This document shows positions 8,481 through 17,007 of a DNA stretch of 41,195 nucleotides, in pieces. The notes under the pieces were generated by a model. It ran no database searches and was not told where the DNA came from. It was given only the letters and a program-made list of their open reading frames with translations. The stretch lies in NCBI RefSeq assembly GCF_000526635.1, contig NZ_JAGL01000029.1, positions 1 through 41,195 of the forward strand. The letters are read 5' to 3'. This DNA comes from Aminobacter sp. J41 (GTDB lineage: Bacteria; Pseudomonadota; Alphaproteobacteria; Rhizobiales; Rhizobiaceae). The position numbers were made by a program, and so were the translations under genes. The first letter of the stretch is position 1; the number at the start of each line of letters is the position of its first letter.

Positions 8481-9170
8481 TCACGCGTTGCCGCGCGCTT
8501 CCCAGCAGCGGTAGAAATCGGCAAGTTGCTTGCCCCTCTCGGGCCGGAACGTCCGGCCCGCAGACTTTGCTTCCGAAATGCGGTCCAGCCTGAACGCGCG
8601 AAAATCGTTGCGCATTTCGCACCAGGCGACCAGCGTCCACACCTTCCCCCAGAACCAGAGCCCGAGCGGGCGAACGTCGCGGATGGTCGAGTTGCCGGCT
8701 TCGTCCCGGTAGTCGAGCGTCAGCACGTCGCGCGTTTCGATGGCGCGCTCGAGCATGTCGACCAGCTTGCGCTCGGCCTCACTCACCACCCAGTCGGGCA
8801 TGTGGATCTCGTTGCGCGCAATCCGGGCCTTTTCAGGTTCCGGCAATACGGCGCCGATCTTCACCAGCGCTTCCTCCGCCGCGCGCGCCATCTGCGCGCC
8901 GCCGAAGGCGCGCACCATGCGTGCGCCCGCAACGAGGGCGACGATCTCGTCGCGGGTGAACATCAGCGGCGGGAGTTCAAAGCCCTCGCGCATCAGGTAG
9001 CCGACGCCGGCCTCGCCGTCGATCGGCACGCCTGTCGCCTGCAGATCGGCGATGTCGCGATAGATTGTGCGCTCGGAGACCTCGAGCCGCTCCCCGAGCA
9101 TACGCGCCGTCACAAGGCGCCCGCCGCGCAGGTGCTGGACGATCTGGAACAGGCGATCTGCGCGTCGCAT
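8481..9170 (-). CDS. YafY-type HTH plus WYL-domain transcriptional regulator
   Basis: A 229-residue regulator. Residues about 5-60 form an HTH_11/DeoR-like winged helix (LVTARMLGERLEVSERTIYRDIADLQ). Residues about 135-205 form the WYL domain (LTLDYRDEAGNSTIRDVRPLGLW and WCEMRNDFRAFRLDRI), a ligand- or nucleic-acid-sensing fold. It converges on trcR with only three bases between the stop codons. A perfect inverted repeat 46-71 bases upstream of its start is a natural candidate for its own operator, implying autoregulation. No obvious divergent target gene is present, so what else it controls is unknown. Confidence 0.9.
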   Translation of the reverse strand: MRRADRLFQIVQHLRGGRLVTARMLGERLEVSERTIYRDIADLQATGVPIDGEAGVGYLMREGFELPPLMFTRDEIVALVAGARMVRAFGGAQMARAAEEALVKIGAVLPEPEKARIARNEIHMPDWVVSEAERKLVDMLERAIETRDVLTLDYRDEAGNSTIRDVRPLGLWFWGKVWTLVAWCEMRNDFRAFRLDRISEAKSAGRTFRPERGKQLADFYRCWEARGNA

Positions 9171-9215
9171 GGCAAAGGGTCCTCGAGAAGGATTTCGGGG
9201 GCACTATGCCAGCAT

Positions 9216-9241
9216 CCTCCTGACACCATTCTGTCAGGAGG
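9216..9241. promoter_or_regulatory. Perfect inverted repeat upstream of the WYL regulator, candidate operator
   Basis: The arms CCTCCTGACA (9216-9225) and TGTCAGGAGG (9232-9241) are exact reverse complements with a 6-base spacer. The site lies between the stop of the Hsp70-like gene and the regulator start, both on the minus strand. There is no T tract on the minus strand after it, which argues against an intrinsic terminator and for a protein-binding site. Confidence 0.6.
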
Positions 9242-9259
9242 ACGGCAGGAGGAAAAGCC

Positions 9260-10519
9260 TCAGGCGAAGCGGCGGGCGGCGTCGAGCGCGAGCCCCAATC
9301 CGACCGCACCGTAGCGATCAGTGTTGACGACGCGCGCGTGCGGAAAACGCTCGGTCGAGGCGCGGCGAACGAGTGGCACCTGCGCGCCGCCACCGGTCAT
9401 GACGACGGTGTCGATCTGTTCGGCGGTCACGCCTGCCGCCACCAGCGCCTCGTCGATCGCGCCCCTGATCTTGCGCACGAGGTCGTCGCTCGCCGTCTCG
9501 AACTCGCCGCGCGTCACCGGCACCTCAAGGTGTAGTCCCGGCTCCTTCAGCCGAACCGCTGTTTCTTCGGCGTCCGAAAGCTCGATCTTCGCCTTTTCGA
9601 CCTGAGCCGCCAGGCGATGGCCCGAACGGTTCTCAAGCAGGTGCATGTAGCGATCGAGCTTTTCCGGCTCCGCCGCCTCACGCTGGAGCGAGTGAATGTC
9701 GCGCACGATCTTCGGCGTGTAGAGCAGGTTGATCTTGTGCCAGGTGGCCATGTCGTTGAAGTACCAGACTGGCAGCTGGCGCTTGCCGTCCTTGGTGCTG
9801 CTGCCGAGGCCGAAGTGCGGCATGACGCGTGCAATGTTGAGCTGGCGGTCGAAGTCTGTACCGCCGACATGAACGCCTGAAGTCGAAAGAATGTCGTCGC
9901 GCCGGTCTATCGACTGGGCACGCTCAGGCGACAGGCGCAGCACCGAGAAGTCGGACGTGCCGCCGCCGATATCGACGATCAGTGCGAGCACCTCGTCGTT
10001 GAGCTCGCGCTCGAAGTTGAGCGCGGCCGCCACCGGCTCGAACTGGAACTCGATGTGCCTGAAGCCTTCCTCGCGTGCGGCAGCCTCGAGCTGGTCCTGC
10101 GCCGTGCGGTCGGCAGCCTCGTCGCCGTCGATGAAGAACACGGGCCGGCCGAGCACGACGCTCTCCGGCATGCTGCCGTGATGCGCCTCCAGCTGCTTGC
10201 GCAAATTGCGCAGGAACCGGCCGATCAGTCCCTGGAAGGTCATGCGGTCGCGGCCGACCTGCGTGGTTTCCTTCATCAGACTGGTGCCGAGGATCGACTT
10301 CAGCGCCCGCATGAACCGGCCTTCGGCGCCGTCCATATATTCATGCACGGCGGAGCGGCCAAAGTGCACGCTGCCATCCTCGAGGCTGAAGAACATCGCC
10401 GACGGGATCGTGACATCATTTCCCTCGACCGGGATCAGGTACGGCGCGCCACCGGCTGCGCAAAGGCCAACGGTGGAGTTGGTGGTGCCGAAGTCGACGC
10501 CACAATGAAGAACGGACAT
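9260..10519 (-). CDS. Hsp70-family protein (YegD-like putative chaperone)
   Basis: A 419-residue actin/Hsp70-fold ATPase. It shows the phosphate-1 loop VDFGTTNSTVGL near residue 8, phosphate-2 IVDIGGGTSDFSVL near residue 190 and the adenosine-binding VVMTGGGAQVPLVRR near residue 375. It ends just after the nucleotide-binding domain, so it lacks the DnaK substrate-binding domain and lid, as in YegD-like proteins. The ATG at 10519 is chosen because the Hsp70 fold begins there; the upstream in-frame extension to 10648 is arginine-rich and looks non-coding. No J-protein or GrpE gene is adjacent. Substrate and partner are unknown. Confidence 0.88.
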   Translation of the reverse strand: MSVLHCGVDFGTTNSTVGLCAAGGAPYLIPVEGNDVTIPSAMFFSLEDGSVHFGRSAVHEYMDGAEGRFMRALKSILGTSLMKETTQVGRDRMTFQGLIGRFLRNLRKQLEAHHGSMPESVVLGRPVFFIDGDEAADRTAQDQLEAAAREEGFRHIEFQFEPVAAALNFERELNDEVLALIVDIGGGTSDFSVLRLSPERAQSIDRRDDILSTSGVHVGGTDFDRQLNIARVMPHFGLGSSTKDGKRQLPVWYFNDMATWHKINLLYTPKIVRDIHSLQREAAEPEKLDRYMHLLENRSGHRLAAQVEKAKIELSDAEETAVRLKEPGLHLEVPVTRGEFETASDDLVRKIRGAIDEALVAAGVTAEQIDTVVMTGGGAQVPLVRRASTERFPHARVVNTDRYGAVGLGLALDAARRFA

Positions 10520-10680
10520 TTGTGTGCTCGCATGGCTTCGCCGCCGGCGCGAAAACGCGCGAAGGCGAAGGGGGTGTGATTTGGAAAGGGACGCCCCTCT
10601 ACCGCATCCCGCCCGGCTTGAAAACCGCAAAGCGGCTTCCCGCGTCAATCCGACCGGATGATGGGGGCACGGCTATGACG

Positions 10681-11577
10681 TCAGTCCTTTGTGGTCAGCC
10701 AGACGCCCGCGAGCGTCACGACCAAACCGATCATCATCGGCAGGGTCAGTGGCTCGGAAAACAGTGCCCAGGCCCAGATCATGGTGACCGGCGGACTGAG
10801 GTAGATCGCTGCGCTGACCTTTGCCACCGGGTACATGCGTAGCATCCAGTAGTAGATCGAGTAGCAGGCGAAGGTGGCAATCAGCACCAGCCAGATGATG
10901 CCGATCGCAAACTCACGCGTGAGCGGCGGCGCCAGACCATCCTGCGCCAGGGCGCAGATGCCGAACAGCACGGCGCCGGTCAGCGAATGGATGCAGAGGC
11001 TCTGGTGCACCGGCATGTCGAGGGCCTTGCTGCCACGGCGCAATACTGATGCAAACGCAAAAACCAGCATCGCCCCGATCGTGAGCCCATAGGCCCACAA
11101 AGGCGCGGTGCCGATGCTGAGGCTGTCGAACGTAACAATCAGCACCCCGGCGACCGCGACCGACGTGCCGAGCCACTGTCTCGGCGAAAGCCGCTCGCCA
11201 AGCAGCGGCTGAGACATGGCGGCGATTGCCAGCGGCACGAGGTCGGAGATCAGCGCGACCAGTCCGGTCGGGACCCGTTGCTCGATCGCAAGCGCGAAGC
11301 CGCCGAGGTAGATGAACACCGCGAGGATGCCAAAGGCAGCCTGCGATAGAACTGCGCGGAGCGACATCTTCGGGCCGCGCAGCAGCGCGAAGGGAAGAAG
11401 GAGCAGACCCGACAACAGCGTGCGCCAGAACAGCATCATGGCAACGCCGGCATCTTGATTGGCATAACGAGTGCCGACGAAACCCGAGCTCCAGGTGATG
11501 ACGAGCAGCGCCACCATCAGCGGCCAGAGCAGCTTCGGATGGAGCAGATGAAAATCTCGGGGGGAAGGTTCGATCAT
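10681..11577 (-). CDS. DMT-family transporter with EamA domains
   Basis: A 298-residue inner-membrane protein with about ten hydrophobic segments arranged as two EamA repeats. The first carries WSSGFVGTRYANQDAGVAMMLFWR and the second ends in SPPVTMIWAWALFSEPL. Such drug/metabolite transporters export metabolites or amino acids; the substrate cannot be predicted. The start at 11577 (MIEPSPRDFHLLHPK) is the first that gives a family-like N-terminus, though its ribosome site is poor. A GTG at 11691 would add 38 residues but overlaps a palindromic repeat. It appears to be a single-gene unit. Confidence 0.85.
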   Translation of the reverse strand: MIEPSPRDFHLLHPKLLWPLMVALLVITWSSGFVGTRYANQDAGVAMMLFWRTLLSGLLLLPFALLRGPKMSLRAVLSQAAFGILAVFIYLGGFALAIEQRVPTGLVALISDLVPLAIAAMSQPLLGERLSPRQWLGTSVAVAGVLIVTFDSLSIGTAPLWAYGLTIGAMLVFAFASVLRRGSKALDMPVHQSLCIHSLTGAVLFGICALAQDGLAPPLTREFAIGIIWLVLIATFACYSIYYWMLRMYPVAKVSAAIYLSPPVTMIWAWALFSEPLTLPMMIGLVVTLAGVWLTTKD

Positions 11578-11903
11578 GAATGCGGGCTCATTGCCCGCAA
11601 TGCATAGCGGGTCCGCAGCCAGCGCGCATGCGAAATCGTGGGCCAGACTTGTTGCGCAGCACTTATTCAGCAGCGTCCGGCAGCCCGTCACGCCCCTCCG
11701 CCATGCTTCGCGGGCCCCCGTTATTTGGGGAAGTGCGGCGAAGGCTGCGGAGGGCGTGATGGGCAGTGCCCCAAGATGTTATGGCAATGAAGAGGCGTTA
11801 CACAGGTGGTAGAGGAGGCGAGTCAGTAAATAGTGACTTACGCTCTGCATCCTGAGGCGCGGGAGCCTTTAATACCCCCTCCTCTCCTACTCACCTATTC
11901 CCT
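11578..11903. other. Intergenic region, 326 bases, with one palindromic repeat
   Basis: There is no supported gene. The left part should hold the promoter of the minus-strand DMT gene. The middle holds a palindromic repeat (11689-11757). The right part (about 11800-11903) is downstream of prpE and pyrimidine-rich on the plus strand. No clear intrinsic terminator for prpE is visible. Confidence 0.5.
11689..11757. repeat. Rhizobial-type palindromic intergenic repeat, copy A
   Basis: A long imperfect hairpin. The outer arms CACGCCCCTCCGC and GCGGAGGGCGTG pair with one bulge. The inner arms are ATGCTTCGC with GCGAAGGCT, and CCCC with GGGG. It shares the pattern CTCC-x-CCATGCTTCGC followed by CCCCC...GGGGAAG with the repeat at 15431-15510, so the two belong to one family. 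Families of this kind are scattered between genes in rhizobial genomes. Confidence 0.65.
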
Positions 11904-13826
11904 CTAAACGCCGATTCCCTTCTCCTTCAGCGCATCGCCGATTTCGCCTAGGATTGCCGGATCGTCGATGGTCGCCGGCATGTTCCACTGCTCCTTGTCG
12001 GCGATCTTCTGCATCGTGCTGCGCAGGATTTTGCCGGAGCGAGTCTTCGGCAGGCGCTTGACTGTCACCACCGACTTGAACGCAGCCACGGGGCCGATCT
12101 TCTCGCGCACCAGCGCGATCACTTCCTTTTCGATCTGCGCTGGATCGCGGCTGACACCCGCATTCAGCACGACGAAGCCGCAAGGGATCTGTCCCTTCAT
12201 CTCGTCATGGATACCGATCACCGCGCATTCGGCGACGTCTGGGTGCTGCGCGACTACCTCCTCCATGCCGCCCGTCGACAGCCGATGGCCGGCGACATTG
12301 ATGATGTCGTCGGTGCGCGCCATGATGAAGAGATAGCCGTCCTCATCGATGTAGCCCGCGTCGGCCGTCTTGTAGTAACCGGGGAACTCGTCGAGGTAGG
12401 AATTGCGGAAGCGCTCCTCGGCGTTCCAGAGCGTCGGCAGGCAGCCTGGCGGAAGCGGCAGCTTGATGACGACATTGCCGAGCCCGCCCGGGGCGACAGG
12501 CTGACCGCCATCGTCAACGACCTGCACGTCGAACCCCGGCATAGGAACAGCCGGCGAGCCGTACTTGATCGGCAGCATGCCAAGACCAACCGGGTTATGG
12601 CTGATCGGGTGACCGGTTTCGGTCTGCCACCAGTGGTCGATGACCGGAACGCGCAGCCGCGTCTCGGCCCACTTCACCGTCTCGGGATCGGCGCGTTCGC
12701 CAGCGAGGAACAGCGTGCGGAGCGTCGAAAGATCGTACTTGCCGATGAACTCGCCCTGCGGGTCCTGGCCCTTGATGGCGCGAAAGGCGGTCGGCGCAGT
12801 GAACAGCGCGACGACATTATGCTCGGAGATCACGCGCCAGAAGGTGCCGGCATCGGGCGTGCCGACCGGTTTGCCCTCGAACAGCACCGTCGTGCAGCCG
12901 GCAAAGAGCGGCGCATAGACGATGTAGGAATGACCGACGACCCAGCCGACGTCCGATGCGGCCCAAAATACTTCGCCCGGCTTGATGCCGTACTCGTTCT
13001 CCATGGTCCAGGTCAGCGCGACGAGATGGCCGCCATTGTCGCGCACGACGCCTTTGGGCTGGCCGGTCGTCCCGGAGGTGTAGAGGATGTAGAGCGGGTC
13101 GGTCGCTGCGACCGGAACGCATTCAACCTTCGCACCCTCGGCCTTGGCCTTCGCGACGGCTTCGGCCATGTCGACGTCGCGCCCCTCGATCAGGTCGCAG
13201 CCCTGCTGCTCGCGCTGGAAGATGACGCAGCTCTCGACCTTGTGCGTCGACATCTCGATCGCTTCGTCGAGCAGCGGCTTGTAGGCGATGACGCGGCCTG
13301 GCTCGATGCCGCAGGAGGCGGAGACGATCAGCTTGGGCTGGCAGTCATTGATGCGGGTGGCAAGCTCGCGCGCTGCAAAGCCGCCGAAGACGACCGAGTG
13401 CACGGCGCCGAGGCGCGCGCAGGCGAGCATAGCGAACATCGCCTGAGGGATCATCGGCATGTAGATGATGACGCGGTCGCCCTTCTCGACGCCCTGCTGA
13501 CGAAGCACCGCGGCGAGCGCCTCGACCTCTTCCTTGAACTCGCCGTAGGTGTAGGTGCGCTTCGCGCCCGTGATCGGGCCGTCGTAGATGATTGCCGGCT
13601 GGTCGGCGCGGCCACGTTCGACATGCCGATCGATCGCGTTGTAGCAGGTGTTACATACAGCATCCGGGAACCAGCGACCGAACACACCGCTATTGGCGTC
13701 GAATATCCTGGTCGGCGCCTTGATCCAGTCTACCGCTTTTGCAGCCTCAGCCCAGAAAGCGTCCGGGTTAGACTTCCAGCTTGCATAGACCTCGGCATAA
13801 CGTGACGTCAATTTAACTTCCTCCAT
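11904..13826 (-). CDS. prpE: Propionate--CoA ligase (propionyl-CoA synthetase)
   Basis: A 640-residue acyl-CoA synthetase of the adenylate-forming (ANL) superfamily. The ATP-binding loop YTSGTTGQPKGVV is near residue 255, the WWQTETGHPI core near 400 and the acetylated catalytic lysine in KTRSGKILRSTM near 600. The N-terminal ACS domain (YAEVYASWKSNPDAFWAEAAKAVDW) and overall length fit PrpE, which activates propionate to propionyl-CoA. Acetoacetate or acetate activation are less likely alternatives. The ATG at 13826 is chosen because the ACS N-terminus begins there; the upstream in-frame ATG at 13871 adds 15 residues without family character. It is a monocistronic minus-strand gene divergent from a small membrane-protein gene, with about 110 bases between the two starts. 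Confidence 0.92.
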   Translation of the reverse strand: MEEVKLTSRYAEVYASWKSNPDAFWAEAAKAVDWIKAPTRIFDANSGVFGRWFPDAVCNTCYNAIDRHVERGRADQPAIIYDGPITGAKRTYTYGEFKEEVEALAAVLRQQGVEKGDRVIIYMPMIPQAMFAMLACARLGAVHSVVFGGFAARELATRINDCQPKLIVSASCGIEPGRVIAYKPLLDEAIEMSTHKVESCVIFQREQQGCDLIEGRDVDMAEAVAKAKAEGAKVECVPVAATDPLYILYTSGTTGQPKGVVRDNGGHLVALTWTMENEYGIKPGEVFWAASDVGWVVGHSYIVYAPLFAGCTTVLFEGKPVGTPDAGTFWRVISEHNVVALFTAPTAFRAIKGQDPQGEFIGKYDLSTLRTLFLAGERADPETVKWAETRLRVPVIDHWWQTETGHPISHNPVGLGMLPIKYGSPAVPMPGFDVQVVDDGGQPVAPGGLGNVVIKLPLPPGCLPTLWNAEERFRNSYLDEFPGYYKTADAGYIDEDGYLFIMARTDDIINVAGHRLSTGGMEEVVAQHPDVAECAVIGIHDEMKGQIPCGFVVLNAGVSRDPAQIEKEVIALVREKIGPVAAFKSVVTVKRLPKTRSGKILRSTMQKIADKEQWNMPATIDDPAILGEIGDALKEKGIGV

Positions 13827-13936
13827 TTCTCGCCGGCCTGCTTTATTGAGCCGATCTCCTCCCGAGTCCACTCAACTATGTGACACAATCGTCATGCTTT
13901 GACAGAGATCAACTATGCTGATCAAAGAAGACCAGC

Positions 13937-14098
13937 ATGACAAAGATTCTCTCGATCATCATCATCGGCCTCATGATCATCCAGATCATCAAGCCACTCG
14001 GCCTTCCGGGCCTCAAACGCCGCGCCGATTTCTGGAAGCTCGCCATCATTGCGCTCGGCCTCATCGTCATCACCGCAGGCCTCAGCCACGGCAAATAA
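13937..14098 (+). CDS. Small two-helix membrane protein, 53 residues
   Basis: The frame gives MTKILSIIIIGLMIIQIIKP, then LGLPGLKRRADFWKLA, then IIALGLIVITAGLSHGK and a stop. Two hydrophobic helices (about residues 4-18 and 33-47) are joined by a basic loop with GLPGLKRR, so the protein is probably a hairpin in the inner membrane. Codon use is GC-rich and like its neighbours. No other long frame covers it, and a gap of this size between genes is otherwise unexplained. The ribosome site is weak (AAGAAG). It is read divergently from prpE and converges on fda. Its last codons overlap the A tract of the fda terminator. I do not recognise a named family and no function is assigned. Confidence 0.6.
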   Translation: MTKILSIIIIGLMIIQIIKPLGLPGLKRRADFWKLAIIALGLIVITAGLSHGK

Positions 14099-14125
14099 AA
14101 AACCCGGTCCGCGAGCGGACCGGGT
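14093..14125 (-). terminator. Intrinsic terminator of fda
   Basis: The stem ACCCGGTCCGC (14102-14112) pairs perfectly with GCGGACCGGGT (14115-14125) around a 2-base loop. On the minus strand it is followed by a run of T. It lies about 50 bases after the aldolase stop codon and is a textbook Rho-independent terminator. It overlaps the last codons of the 53-residue ORF on the plus strand. Confidence 0.9.
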
Positions 14126-14174
14126 GCATGGAGCCGATGGCTGCGGACGCCTCAGCATCCGCAAAATCCCGTCC

Positions 14175-15083
14175 TTATCGGGCGCGGGACGCCTCGAAGA
14201 TGCTGTCGATCGCCGAAGCGAGGACCGCATTGAATTCCTCGTCGCTCTGCTGTGCCGACAGGCCCTCGGTCAGGGCACGCGAGAAGGAGGCGATCACGCC
14301 GTCGTTTTCCATCAGCTTCGCGTTTGCCTCGTCGCGGGTGTAGCCGCCCGACAGCGCCACGACGCGCATGACGCGCGGGTGGTCAACCAGTGGCTTGTAG
14401 AGGTTGGCCTTGGTCGGCAGCGTCAGCTTCAGCATGACCTGCTGGCCTTCCGGCAGCGCGTCGAGCTGCTTCAGGATCTCGGCGAGCAGCAGATCCTCGG
14501 CCTCAGCCTTGTCGGCGATCGAGATCGTCACTTCCGGCTCGATGATCGGCATCAGGCCCTTGGCGAGGATCTGCTTGCCGACCTCGAACTGCTGCGCGAC
14601 GATTGCCTCGATGCCAGCCTGGTTGGCGGCGTCGATGACCGAACGCATCTTGGTGCCGAAAATGCCCTTCTCGACCGCGCGATCGAGCAGCGCGTCGAGC
14701 TGCGGCATGTCCTTCATCAGCTTGACGCCATCCTTGGCATCGGCAAGGCCCTTGTCGACCTTGAGGAAGGGCACGACGCCGCGGTTCTTCCAGAGGTACT
14801 CCGCGGTCGGCGTGCCGTCGATGTCGCGATCCATCGTCTGCTCGAACAGGATCGCGCCCATCACCTTGTCACCGGTAAAGGCGGGCGACTTGATGATACG
14901 CGCACGCATCTGGTGGATGAGGTCGAACATCTCGGCCTCGCTCGACCAGGCGCCCTCGTCGATGCCGTAGAGCTTCAGCGCCTTCGGGGTCGAGCCGCCC
15001 GACTGGTCAAGTGCCGCAATGAACCCATCCTTGTTTGCCGCCTGAGCGGCCATTGCCGCCATGTCCTGGGAACGTTCGCTCAT
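14175..15083 (-). CDS. Class I fructose-bisphosphate aldolase
   Basis: A 302-residue Schiff-base aldolase that cleaves fructose 1,6-bisphosphate to glyceraldehyde 3-phosphate and dihydroxyacetone phosphate in the cytoplasm. The N-terminal [20 protein letters not shown] and the segment [11 protein letters not shown] are typical of bacterial class I enzymes. The lysine in [12 protein letters not shown] is the likely Schiff-base residue. The metal-binding histidines of class II enzymes are absent. The ATG at 15083 follows CAGGAGGCAGGTGA. It ends in a strong terminator and lies downstream of pgk on the same strand, but a 647-base repeat-bearing gap separates them, so it probably has its own promoter. 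Confidence 0.92.
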   Translation of the reverse strand: MSERSQDMAAMAAQAANKDGFIAALDQSGGSTPKALKLYGIDEGAWSSEAEMFDLIHQMRARIIKSPAFTGDKVMGAILFEQTMDRDIDGTPTAEYLWKNRGVVPFLKVDKGLADAKDGVKLMKDMPQLDALLDRAVEKGIFGTKMRSVIDAANQAGIEAIVAQQFEVGKQILAKGLMPIIEPEVTISIADKAEAEDLLLAEILKQLDALPEGQQVMLKLTLPTKANLYKPLVDHPRVMRVVALSGGYTRDEANAKLMENDGVIASFSRALTEGLSAQQSDEEFNAVLASAIDSIFEASRAR

Positions 15084-15430
15084 TCACCTGCCTCCTGAAC
15101 TTGACTATGCAGGCCGCTTACCAGATGCGGCGAACGAACGGAATGCGACCGCCCCGGTCGAATCGGTTTAAAGCAATTTCAAATGTTTAAGTGACGGCGA
15201 CGCAAGGGCAGTTGCCCCACCCGCAGGAGGGAACCATGCGTCGTTCGGGGGCTCTTGCAGCCGCCAGAGACACCATTGCGATGAGACATGTTTCGGTTGT
15301 CGGAGGACCTACGCGGCCATGCCGGCGCCCTCGGTGGGTTCGGAGGCGCCACGCTCGCGATCGACCAGTAGCAAGCGACAACGAGATGCCAGTGGGCAAC
15401 TTTCTCGAACGTACCTGATGCCCTCCGCTC

Positions 15431-15510
15431 CATGACGCCCCCTCCACCATGCTTCGCATGGTCTCCCTCCCCCATAAATGGGGGAAGATCCTGAGGGTGA
15501 GGACGTCATG
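15431..15510. repeat. Rhizobial-type palindromic intergenic repeat, copy B
   Basis: A composite palindrome. Outer arms are CATGACG (15431-15437) and CGTCATG (15504-15510). Inside are two hairpins, ACCATGC/GCATGGT (15446-15462) and CCCCCAT/ATGGGGG (15469-15484). It shares sequence with copy A (CCATGCTTCGC and CCCCC...GGGGAAG), showing a dispersed family. Confidence 0.7.
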
Positions 15511-15579
15511 ACAAGATGCGCCACTTCCTGCGCCGCGGGACAGTTGATCCGCCAAAATTCCAACCTGCACACCCCGGAT

Positions 15580-15620
15580 CCTCCCCCGCGGCGCGGGGGA
15601 GGTGGCGCAAAGCGCCGGAG
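15580..15620. repeat. Palindromic intergenic repeat with two stems
   Basis: Stem 1 is CCTCCCCCGC (15580-15589) with GCGGGGGAGG (15593-15602). Stem 2 is GGCGC (15604-15608) with GCGCC (15612-15616). Read on the minus strand it has the CCCCCTCCGGCGCT...CACCTCCCCC pattern common between genes in rhizobia. It may be a distant or inverted relative of copies A and B. Confidence 0.6.
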
Positions 15621-15675
15621 GGGGCTCGAAGGCACTACGGTCTTAGTGGACGACCAAACCCAACCAGACGCCAAA

Positions 15676-15704
15676 CAAAAACGGCGCGGGGGGTCCCGCG
15701 CCGT
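15676..15704 (-). terminator. Intrinsic terminator of pgk
   Basis: The stem ACGGCGCGGG (15681-15690) and CCCGCGCCGT (15695-15704) has a 4-base loop. On the minus strand it is followed by TTTTTGTTTGG. It lies 27 bases after the pgk stop codon. Confidence 0.9.
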
Positions 15705-15730
15705 CGGTGACAAAAACTAGCCAGCGAAGA

Positions 15731-16927
15731 CTACTTCATCAGCGCCACAACGCCCGGCAGCTCCTTGCCTTCCATCCATTCGAGGAAGGCGCCGCCGGCG
15801 GTCGAGACATAGGAGAAGTCGTCGGCAACACCGGCATGATTGAGAGCGGCGACCGTGTCGCCGCCGCCGGCGACCGACACCAGCTTGCCGGCCTTCGTCT
15901 GCTCGCCGGCGAATTGCGCGGCGGCAACTGTTGCCTTGTCGAAGGGGTTGAGCTCGAACGCGCCGAGCGGGCCGTTCCAGACAAGCGTCTGCGCGCGATC
16001 GATCCACTGCTTAACGGTCTCGACGGTCTTGGGACCGACGTCGAGGATCATCGCGTCGGCAGGTACAGCCTCGACGCCGACGGTCTCGTTCTCGGCATTG
16101 GCCTTGAAGTCGCGCGCGACGACGGCGTCAGTCGGCAGGATGATGGCGCAGCCGGCCGAAGCCGCCTCGATCATGATCTGCTTGGCGGTGTCGGCAAGGT
16201 CATGCTCGCACAGCGACTTGCCGACATCGGTACCGCGGGCTGAGAGGAAAGTGTTGGCCATGCCGCCGCCGATCACCAGCGCGTCGACCTTCTTCACAAG
16301 GTTCATGAGGAGGTCGATCTTGGTCGACACCTTCGCGCCGCCGACGATGGCGACGACCGGCTTTGCCGGCTTGCCGAGGCCCTTCTCCAGCGCTTCGAGC
16401 TCAGCCTGCATGGTGCGGCCGGCATAGGCCGGGAGCAGGTGGGCGAGCCCTTCCGTCGAAGCATGCGCGCGGTGCGCGGCCGAAAAGGCATCATTCACAT
16501 AGATGTCGCCATCGGCAGCAAGCGCCTTGGTAAACTCGGCGTCGTTCTTCTCCTCGCCCTTGTGGAAGCGGGTGTTTTCAAGGAGGAGCACGCCACCCGC
16601 CGGGAGAGCCTCAATCGCGGCAGCCGCCTTTTCGCCGATGCAATCCTCGGCAAAGGCGACCGGCTTGCCGAGCACCTTCGACGTCGCGTCCACGATCTGC
16701 TTCAGCGAGAATTCCGGGTTCGCCTCGCCCTTGGGGCGGCCGAAATGCGCGAGCAGCACGACCTTCGCGCCCTTGTCCGAAAGCTCGCTGATCGTCGGCG
16801 CGACGCGCTCGATGCGCGTTGTATCGGTCACTTCGCCATCCTTTACCGGCACGTTGAGGTCGACGCGCACCAGGACGCGCTTGCCGCTGATCTCGCCAAT
16901 GTCGTCGAGTGTCTTGAAGCCGCTCAT
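15731..16927 (-). CDS. pgk: Phosphoglycerate kinase
   Basis: A 398-residue, full-length phosphoglycerate kinase interconverting 1,3-bisphosphoglycerate plus ADP and 3-phosphoglycerate plus ATP. The N-terminal substrate-site motif [18 protein letters not shown], the [10 protein letters not shown] segment, the hinge [12 protein letters not shown] and the C-terminal GGGDTVAAL nucleotide-binding loop are all present. It lies in the tkt-gap-(bestrophin)-pgk order on one strand, as in many rhizobia with a bestrophin-like gene inserted. gap ends in a terminator, so pgk is probably transcribed either with the bestrophin gene, 80 bases upstream, or from its own promoter in that gap. Confidence 0.97.
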   Translation of the reverse strand: MSGFKTLDDIGEISGKRVLVRVDLNVPVKDGEVTDTTRIERVAPTISELSDKGAKVVLLAHFGRPKGEANPEFSLKQIVDATSKVLGKPVAFAEDCIGEKAAAAIEALPAGGVLLLENTRFHKGEEKNDAEFTKALAADGDIYVNDAFSAAHRAHASTEGLAHLLPAYAGRTMQAELEALEKGLGKPAKPVVAIVGGAKVSTKIDLLMNLVKKVDALVIGGGMANTFLSARGTDVGKSLCEHDLADTAKQIMIEAASAGCAIILPTDAVVARDFKANAENETVGVEAVPADAMILDVGPKTVETVKQWIDRAQTLVWNGPLGAFELNPFDKATVAAAQFAGEQTKAGKLVSVAGGGDTVAALNHAGVADDFSYVSTAGGAFLEWMEGKELPGVVALMK

Positions 16928-17007
16928 TTCCTGCCCTTTCCAGAAGTTGCCAGACCGTTGCGCCAGTCATCGTGTAAATTCCAAGCGCGTCAGGCCCCGG
17001 GTTGCAA

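Larger units (their letters stand above)
15084..15730. other. Intergenic region, 647 bases, with palindromic repeats
   Basis: There is no supported coding region. Several open frames exist, but they lack ribosome sites and recognisable protein character. The stretch contains the presumed fda promoter next to 15084, two palindromic repeats (15431-15510 and 15580-15620) and the pgk terminator at the right end. Bases 15190-15420 show no structure I can name. Confidence 0.6.

Noticed and set aside
9216-9241. Reading the perfect inverted repeat as an intrinsic terminator of the Hsp70-like gene
   Set aside because: No T run follows on the minus strand; an operator fits better.
15191-15720. Open frames in the fda-pgk gap
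   Set aside because: They cross palindromic repeats, lack ribosome sites and give basic, proline- and arginine-rich translations with no recognisable pattern.
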